Below are positions 8,501 to 13,678 of a DNA stretch of 13,678 nt, one piece after another. The notes beneath the pieces are model-generated. The model was not told the DNA's origin. It was given only the letters and a program-made list of their open reading frames with translations, and made no database searches. The translations under genes and the position numbers were made by a program. Every line of letters begins with the position of its first letter. The first letter of the stretch is position 1. This DNA is from Thoreauomyces humboldtii (Eukaryota > Chytridiomycota > Chytridiomycetes > Spizellomycetales > Powellomycetaceae): assembly GCA_027596035.1 (NCBI GenBank), contig JADGJA010000518.1:2624-16301 (forward strand), in the 5' to 3' direction.

Positions 8501-11500
8501 TCCTGCACCTCAGCGAAATGCTCTGCAAGCCGCTGGAAGTAGATCTTTCCGCTTTCTGGCGGCTGCAACGAGTCGACGATTCCGACCGCTTTCTTCCACT
8601 GTTTCGCGGCGATCGCAGCCTCGACAGCTTTGAAGGATCGACCAGCCTCGATGTAGTGGTTGATGGCGCCATCCATTTGCTTCAGAGATACCATATAATC
8701 GCCCCATTGCTCTTCGAGCTTGATGACTTCCTGAGGGAAGGCAGATCGAGAGAGTTCCACGGCGGCTCGGAACGCGTTGCCTTTTCGATAAGCTTCGAGC
8801 GCACGTTCCTTGCTGTTCAGTTTCTCGTACAGCTCCCCGGCCCTTTCGAAAAGACCCTGCTTGTGCAAGGCTGCGGCAACCCGCTCGGTCAGGTCAACGT
8901 TGTCGGTCAGCTTGTGGGTGTTGAGTAGCTTGGCAGCGCGTAAAGGTTGACCTCCTTTCATGTACAGATTGACAGCCGATACCAGATCTCCCTCTTCCTC
9001 CTTTTGACCGCCGGCTTTGTCTTCCTGACCCGAATCGATGAGCCACTGAAAGTAGTTGCGCTTCAAGTTGGCCAACTCGGGATGGTTTTTGGCTTCGGCG
9101 ACTTTGATCGACAGGTTCCACTTGTGAAGCTCTTGGTACATGAACATAGCATCCTCGATCTTTCCTTGTTCCAGGTAGATCGATTCCGCAATCTTGAACT
9201 GCTTATCCAGAATGGCGAGCCTCGCTTTAATTGTAAAGTGCTCTGTGGCTTCCTATCCAAACGCATGTCAGACTGTGTAGCCACCAAAAGAAAATGCGCT
9301 TACGGACCATATGGTAATCTGCCGACAATAGAGTTGCTGTCTCATTGACTTCATGCAGATATCTCATGCGCGCAACGTCTCCAAGAGCTGCGCAGCATCT
9401 AGCAACAGATGCGTGATGAGCTTTAACTCGTCAATAGATCTTTCACACGGTTCAGACCTTTCGGCAATTACGAGGTTCCGATCTTTCAGAGCCATCTGAC
9501 TAAGGCTTTTCCACATGGCTTCCGTTTCCGGAGTGATTTCGAGAGTTTCGAGGAGAGCCACTGCCCTGAAACCATTGACAAATGAGATTCTGATGAGATC
9601 GTTTTCGTTATCCCATGCTCATACCGCTCGTAGTCTTTGTCATCAATAGCCGTTCCGAACTCGATGAGTCCTTCGTCCAGTGTATATGACACAGTATTTA
9701 CACCTTCATCAACGATGACTTCGGTTTTGCCATCACTTCGCTCTATATCTTCCACTTCTCCCTAGGAAAACCAAATGTTAACCTTGAGCGGAACAGACTC
9801 GTCGTTCTGCAAGGCTACCTTGATAGGGAACATTGTTACACGTTCTGGTGAGTCTATTGAATACCAGATGCAAAGATTTCCGCGGTTTTGCGCTACAACG
9901 ACGTCGCTGTTCGGTACCCACTAGAAAACCGCAGGTGTTTGTTTATCGTGTTTCGCTACATGTTCGGGATTAGCTTTTTGACTCACCTGTACGTAACTAC
10001 AGAAGTTGAGGAGCGTGGTGCGGATTTGGGTAGCGATATCGTACAGGTGCAATTGTCGATTCTTGTCACGGAAAAGAAGCTTGTTGGCTTGTCCGGAGAG
10101 CTGTGCACGCACGGTAAGTTGTGCTTTCGACAACGAGACGATGCCATGGAGAAAGCTCACCTCTAGCCAGTCCACTCGCGAGTCGTGGTTGATGGTAGCT
10201 ACATTGGTAGCGGTGTTTAGATCAAGGATATTGACCGTTTGAAGATCTATCAGATATGCTACTCTCTTCACGTCTTCTTCGTTCTTCCTCTCATTCACGC
10301 GAACGCTAGGACAGCGTTAGCTCTTTCCGGTCGCCAAGAAGACTTCGGGAAGACCACTTACCTGATGAGATGTGGACTCATGTGCTCGGTGCGACATGAG
10401 CCGAGGACCTCGTTCACGCCGTATTCGATCAATGACAGTTCCCCGGCGTTGAACACCATGCAAACGAAAGCGTTTTCGAAATAGAACTTCTCTTGGCCGC
10501 TGCCTTGCCAAGGAATCTGGTAAGGATATCCTGCGTCAGCATCATGAGCTCTTCAGATAAGCCCACGAGATGCTCGCACCTCGCTGAGCTTGCAGGTCGC
10601 CAAATCGCCCATGAGCAGCGTATCCGGCGTGTTCGCGATCAAGTACTGATCTCGGAAGATGTTGACCTTCTGGATTTCGTAACCGTAGTGTGACTTCAAC
10701 ACGATGCGAGAGCCTGTCGATAGCCGCTTGACGATCACTTGGGATGGTGAGACGTAGGTGAATTCGAACTTCCCTTTATACCGGGATCGACGAAGACAGC
10801 AGTCGAAGAGCTCGACAGCTCCACACATGTTGCCCTGCTCAAAAACGTCAGTTGAAACGCAAAAGCTCGGAGGTTGGGAGGATACAAAGCACGTACAGCA
10901 ACAAGGCGAGATCCATCTGGTTTCCAAGCCAATGCCGAAATGGTGTAAAAGTTCTCGATGAACTTGGCTGGGGCCTCTTCCCATTGACCGAGCGCCGCGG
11001 AATAGTTGTAAATGTGGAATCTGTGCGCCATCATCAGAACCGTTATCCAGCTTCTCGAGCACAGTTGCACGTCTCCGTACGTACCGGTTGAAGCTTCCGA
11101 TCACTACGCTTTGACCGCTGGGACTGAACTCTGCCCCCGTGAAGTCTTGCTCTTCGTCGTCGCGGCTGTAGTCAAACTCTTGTAATATACGACCTGGGAC
11201 AGGAAAAGAAAGATGAGCATTTGCATTGAGAATGTAGGCTCCGCCAGTAATTCGTACCTTCGGAGTCATAAAACACTACTATGCGATCGCTTCCGGCGGC
11301 AACGACACTCTCCCCCCATGCCAACACATTCGGAGCGGACCGATGAACTGCATACTTTCCCTATGAAAGCCGTCCGTGAGCGAAATCGCTGAGTGGAGGT
11401 GGCGGAGGCCTAATCACATCTCCCACCTGCGACGCGCCGGTAAGCCCGTCGTCGAAAAAGAAGCGATTGATGGTTCCATCCAAGTGGCCCGTGACGATCG

Positions 11501-12231
11501 CATGGCCGTCCGTGCTGCTCGCAGCCGAGACCACGCAGCTATCTGTCTGATACAAGGTCGCCGCCTTGTTGGTTTTGAGGTTTCCGACGCGAACCTGTCA
11601 GCCAGCGACCGTGTGAAAGTTTCAGTCCCCGACCCCTCGAAGCAGTGCCTCCGACGGTGCTGCTCGCTCTTCCACCTTTCCGTCGATCATTCCAAACACC
11701 AACGAATTCGGCTGCTCCTTCGGCCAGGTCAGACACGTGATCTCGGCCGCCTGGATGAACTTGTTGACGATCGACTTCTTTTCTCCCCACTCCAGACCGA
11801 GACGGTAAACGAAGACGGCGTTGTCGGATTGAGCCACCGCTAGCTTTGTGGAGTCGGGGGAGAATGCGAGGCCGCATATGTAGTATGCTTTGGCAGCCTG
11901 CGTGTAAAATGTGCACTTTTAGTCAGGGGGACACTTTGAATGGTCGATCCAGCGTTCGGTTGGGCCTTTTGCCTACCTTTGGGTCTCCCGGTTTGGTGGA
12001 GAATCGATCCTTTCGCTCGCCCGTCTCATCGAAGAGCTGGACGACCTTATCCGAGCTTGCTACCGCGAGTTTCTGGTTGTTTTGGGACCATGCGAGAGCC
12101 GTGATGCGTTGCTGCGAGGAGTCTCCTTGGGAGACTATGGATTTCAAATGCCTGTGAGGAGAAGCATCCATGTCAACGCTAGGAGATGATTGATATAGAT
12201 TGCACGAAGTGGTGCGTTACCTTATCTGCAT
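5580..12231 (-). CDS. IFT172: Intraflagellar transport protein IFT172 (IFT-B complex), 24 coding exons, 1727 aa
   Basis: IFT172 is a peripheral IFT-B subunit needed for train turnaround at the flagellar tip. Exons: 12231-12221, 12151-11977, 11897-11676, 11594-11427, 11360-11258, 11193-11085, 11020-10897, 10834-10580, 10516-10362, 10305-10161, 10100-9987, 9920-9819, 9761-9625, 9565-9458, 9398-9304, 9242-8328, 8264-7990, 7929-6847, 6791-6582, 6525-6316, 6252-6097, 6029-5861, 5795-5704, 5630-5580. All introns are GT-AG, 55-81 bp, and the joined frame is 5184 nt. Known orthologues are about 1750 aa. Residues 1 to about 580 are WD40 repeats ([45 protein letters not shown]). After [16 protein letters not shown] the rest is a TPR-like solenoid ([32 protein letters not shown]). 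The C-terminus has four CxxC pairs (1653/1656, 1667/1670, 1691/1694, 1713/1716). The start rests on an 11-nt exon giving MQIRHLKSI, close to MQLKHLKSI-type starts. For exon 15 I chose donor GTAAGC at 9303, with acceptor at 9243. Donor at 9307 with an earlier acceptor also keeps frame. Confidence 0.96.
12221..12231 (-). other. IFT172: 11-nt first coding exon of IFT172
   Basis: ATGCAGATAAG followed by donor GTAACG, then a 69-bp intron (12220-12152) ending in CACAG, joins to GCATTTGAAATCC to read M-Q-I-R-H-L-K-S-I. This restores the conserved N-terminus of IFT172. Without it, translation could begin at an ATG at 12171 inside this intron, giving a non-conserved leader (MDASPHR) that runs through the splice acceptor. 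The conserved start and clean splice sites favour the tiny exon. Confidence 0.85.
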
Positions 12232-12383
12232 CTTTCTATCTCTGTCTGTATTGTACTGTGCTGAAAGAACACAGAAGCAGCTTGCGGGATGGAATGAATG
12301 GACTGTGGGAAATGGCAGACAGCGCCCTACGCGTATCGTAACTTTTTTTGTTTGTCACTTTTTGACGGGTACGCGGTGGCACG

Positions 12384-12411
12384 AAAGCATGCTTTGGAAA
12401 GCATGCTTCGG
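12384..12411. repeat. Tandem 14-bp repeat, each unit containing the palindrome AAGCATGCTT
   Basis: Unit 1 is AAAGCATGCTTTGG (12384-12397) and unit 2 is AAAGCATGCTTCGG (12398-12411), with one mismatch. Each contains the perfect 10-bp palindrome AAGCATGCTT, so the pair can also fold as a hairpin. It lies about 155-180 bp upstream of the IFT172 ATG. A dimeric protein-binding site is possible but unproven. Confidence 0.7.
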
Positions 12412-12552
12412 AGAGATGGACTCAGCGCACGTTTTGGACTTCTTCCCCACGCGTCCATTCCTCCCTTGCCCCGACCAGTAGCCATTACCTTCGCCGACAT
12501 TTGCCAGAACACACTCGATTCACACCGAACTTAGCGAGCTGTTTAAAAGGGG

Positions 12553-12597
12553 TATGGTCACCATATTTGCGCTTGAAGATCGATTTTTGGTCCAAAA
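12553..12597. repeat. Two odd-centred short inverted repeats
   Basis: TATGGT-C-ACCATA occupies 12553-12565 and TTTTGG-T-CCAAAA occupies 12585-12597. Each has six-base arms around a single central base. They could be operator-like sites, or lie near the left edge of a mobile element that includes the plus-strand gene to the right. Chance is also possible for arms this short. Confidence 0.45.
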
Positions 12598-12614
12598 CTG
12601 ACTGACTTTACTTA

Positions 12615-12654
12615 GAAGCCCGTGCAAGCTCAGCGAAGCCCGTGCAAGCTCAGC
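12615..12654. repeat. Perfect 20-bp tandem duplication
   Basis: The unit GAAGCCCGTGCAAGCTCAGC occurs twice back to back with no mismatch, and the next two bases (GA) extend the match. It lies about 385 bp upstream of the IFT172 ATG and about 600 bp before the first secure exon of the right-hand gene. A perfect copy implies a recent duplication. Confidence 0.85.
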
Positions 12655-12716
12655 GACTTCCTCTCGTCCCCCTCCCACATTCTCTCTAGCTCCATCCCAG
12701 AGTACAGTACTGCATT

Positions 12717-12990
12717 ACCGACTACTTCCATCCTCTACGTTACGATCTACGCTCCGAAACTCACAGTTCCGTCAACCTTTGCAACCACTGCCCCGCGAGA
12801 AATTACTGCTCCGTTACCGTAAGCTCTCCACCCACCCCAGCATCGTCCACTGTTCGGAGACCACCTGCGTTCCCTGCATAGTATCAAATACTAACTGCAG
12901 TTCCCGTCTCCTCTGGCAGTGCCGACTACTTCGCCACTCTCGTTACGACCTGGCAGTACCGACTACGTCGTCACCTCTGACTTCTGCCGA
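12717..12990. repeat. Diverged CCGACTAC-type repeats in the 5' region of the right-hand gene
   Basis: ACCGACTACTTC...CGTTACGATCT (from 12717) and GCCGACTACTTC...CGTTACGACCT (from 12921) align over about 31 bases with few differences. A third partial copy, TACCGACTACGTCGTCACCTC, begins near 12957. They lie in C/T-rich DNA that may be 5' UTR, intron or a low-complexity N-terminal coding stretch. A candidate intron (GTAAGC at 12819 to CAG at 12919, with CTAAC near 12891) separates the first two copies. Confidence 0.5.
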
Positions 12991-13678
12991 CGTCAGCACT
13001 GCAGCACAGCAGCACAGCAGCAACCGCGTCATGAACCGACCTCGCTCGCCCACCCCGGATGCCCCACACCCAGGCATCGCAAGCGCAAGCGCGAACCATC
13101 TCCATCGCCTCCGCCTCCGCCAGGTGGTGGACATGGGGCAGGAAACCGTGGTCCGACAGGTATGGATCCGACGTACCGGCACTCTCCAGACCTCACTCTG
13201 ACCAGCTCCTCCTTCTCCAGTGCCTGCAAAGTTCAGCACTAGGAAATGCTCTCTCGAGTCTGTCCTACGCCCAGAGTACCGCGAAGCCATCCTCAAGTAC
13301 ATCAACAGAGCACACTACCTGGCACAGCATGCAACATTCTTCCTCAAGTGGTGGATCCTCAGGGCGCTCGCAGGCGAAGTCGACTTCCCAGCTCTTGACG
13401 AGGTCAGCATCACCAAGTACATCACGATGATCAACTCGTGGGACTGCCTTCGGCTCAAAGACTTCGAGGACGAGGACCTCGACTATTCCACCGACCGAAC
13501 CGTTGTCGACGAGTATGTTGCTACCTTCCGCATAGAGCATCAGAACATGACGTACTGCAAGCAACAAGCCACCTATCTTGCGAAGAGCATCATCACCAAC
13601 ATCGAGGTGAACGTCCAAGAGCACATGTATGCGAAGGTCATGGAATATGTCAACAAGAGATTGCATGTAAGTTGTAAC
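12920..13678 (+). CDS. 5' part of a gene cut by the window end; possible Fanzor1-like N-terminal region
   Basis: The secure part is the exon 13221-13666, which ends at a perfect donor GTAAGT (13667). It reads KCSLESVLRPEYREAI, INRAHYLAQHATFFLKW, DFPALDEVSITKYITMINS and later HQNMTYCKQQATYLAKSII. This helical segment resembles my recollection of Fanzor1 N-terminal (REC-like) regions, where an Asn/His-rich helix with an FLK-type core precedes an acidic DFPxxD-type turn. Fanzors are eukaryotic TnpB-related RNA-guided nucleases carried by mobile elements. The RuvC-like catalytic part would lie beyond the window, so the call cannot be confirmed. Upstream, intron 13160-13220 (GTATGG to CCAG, with CTGAC) joins in frame to a Pro-rich stretch with a basic cluster (RHRKRKRE), a likely nuclear signal. 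That frame has no ATG inside 12920-13159, so the start may lie in an earlier exon (candidate donor at 12819). An alternative begins at ATG 13031 with an acceptor at 13231. It could also be an unrelated lineage-specific family. Confidence 0.5.
12994..13025. repeat. CAGCA-type microsatellite
   Basis: A run of CAGCA/CAGCAG units is directly visible. In one frame it would encode a short Ala/Gln stretch, so it may be part of the disordered N-terminus of the right-hand gene. Confidence 0.65.

Larger units (their letters stand above)
12232..12614. promoter_or_regulatory. IFT172: IFT172 upstream region; no gene seen
   Basis: No exon is supported on either strand between the IFT172 ATG and the repeat at 12615. 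The stretch should hold the IFT172 promoter and 5' UTR, and possibly the left flank of the right-hand plus-strand gene. It contains a duplicated palindromic 14-mer (12384-12411), a pyrimidine-rich stretch near 12340-12365, and two odd-centred inverted repeats (12553-12565 and 12585-12597). I found no clear RFX-type X-box and no obvious TATA box. Confidence 0.5.

Noticed and set aside
8329..8928. 199-codon plus-strand open frame
   Set aside because: It lies wholly opposite the large IFT172 exon 9242-8328, whose protein matches the family strongly. It is an antisense shadow.
9243..9307. Alternative IFT172 intron using donor GTCCGT at 9307 with the acceptor ending at 9253
   Set aside because: It also keeps frame, but the donor is weak. 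Donor GTAAGC at 9303 with acceptor CACAG at 9243 gives MVQHFTIKAR, which fits the family better.
11595..11675. Apparent early stop or frameshift in IFT172 near 11627 that would suggest a pseudogene
   Set aside because: An 81-bp intron with donor GTGGAA and acceptor CTGACAG removes it and restores [12 protein letters not shown], matching the family. The gene looks intact.
12232..12614. RFX-type X-box for ciliary gene control
   Set aside because: I looked for GTNRCC near RGYAAC halves upstream of IFT172 and found no convincing pair.
13031..13159. Start at ATG 13031 (MNRPRSPTPD) as the firm start of the right-hand gene
   Set aside because: Its frame does not join the secure exon through the best acceptor (13220). 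It needs a weaker acceptor at 13231, so it is kept only as an alternative.
1..13678. CRISPR array, tRNA, rRNA or bacterial operon structure
   Set aside because: There are no regularly spaced repeats with unique spacers, no cloverleaf-like segment and no Shine-Dalgarno-led gene chain. Spliced genes show the DNA is eukaryotic.

Overview
The window is a piece of nuclear DNA from a eukaryote. Many short GT-AG introns (about 55-81 bp, often with CTRAY-like branch points such as ctgac or ctaac) break the genes into small exons. The best diagnostic gene is a complete orthologue of the intraflagellar transport protein IFT172, so the organism builds a cilium or flagellum. Compact spacing, short introns and a Cys-rich protein of a type I recall from fungal genomes suggest a zoosporic (chytrid-like) fungus. 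That lineage call is inference; no marker gene proves it.

Layout. Positions 1-600 are a low-complexity leader: a C-rich tract, a CAAC repeat and a pair of diverged direct repeats. Positions 601-2592 (+) hold a single-exon gene for an uncharacterised 663-residue protein with a cysteine-rich, probably zinc-binding core. It converges tail-to-tail on a nine-exon minus-strand gene (5250 to 2723) for a compact CLASP-family TOG-domain microtubule-binding protein. Positions 5251-5579 are a spacer, followed by the 24-exon IFT172 gene (12231 to 5580, minus), which I rebuilt exon by exon. The joined frame runs without a break to 1727 residues, close to known IFT172 lengths. Positions 12232 to about 12900 hold the IFT172 upstream region with several small palindromes and tandem repeats. 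The right edge carries the 5' part of a plus-strand gene cut by the window end. Its one secure exon (about 13221-13666) encodes a helical segment that resembles the N-terminal region of Fanzor1-type RNA-guided nucleases (eukaryotic TnpB relatives); this is a hypothesis.

Two of the four genes act on microtubules: IFT172 in the IFT-B train along the axoneme, and the CLASP-like protein on microtubule lattices and plus ends. Both lie on the same strand in tandem. The best leads are the possible Fanzor-like gene at the right edge, the four CxxC knuckles at the IFT172 C-terminus (where studied orthologues are described as having a U-box-like fold), an 11-nt first coding exon of IFT172, and the unnamed Cys-rich protein.
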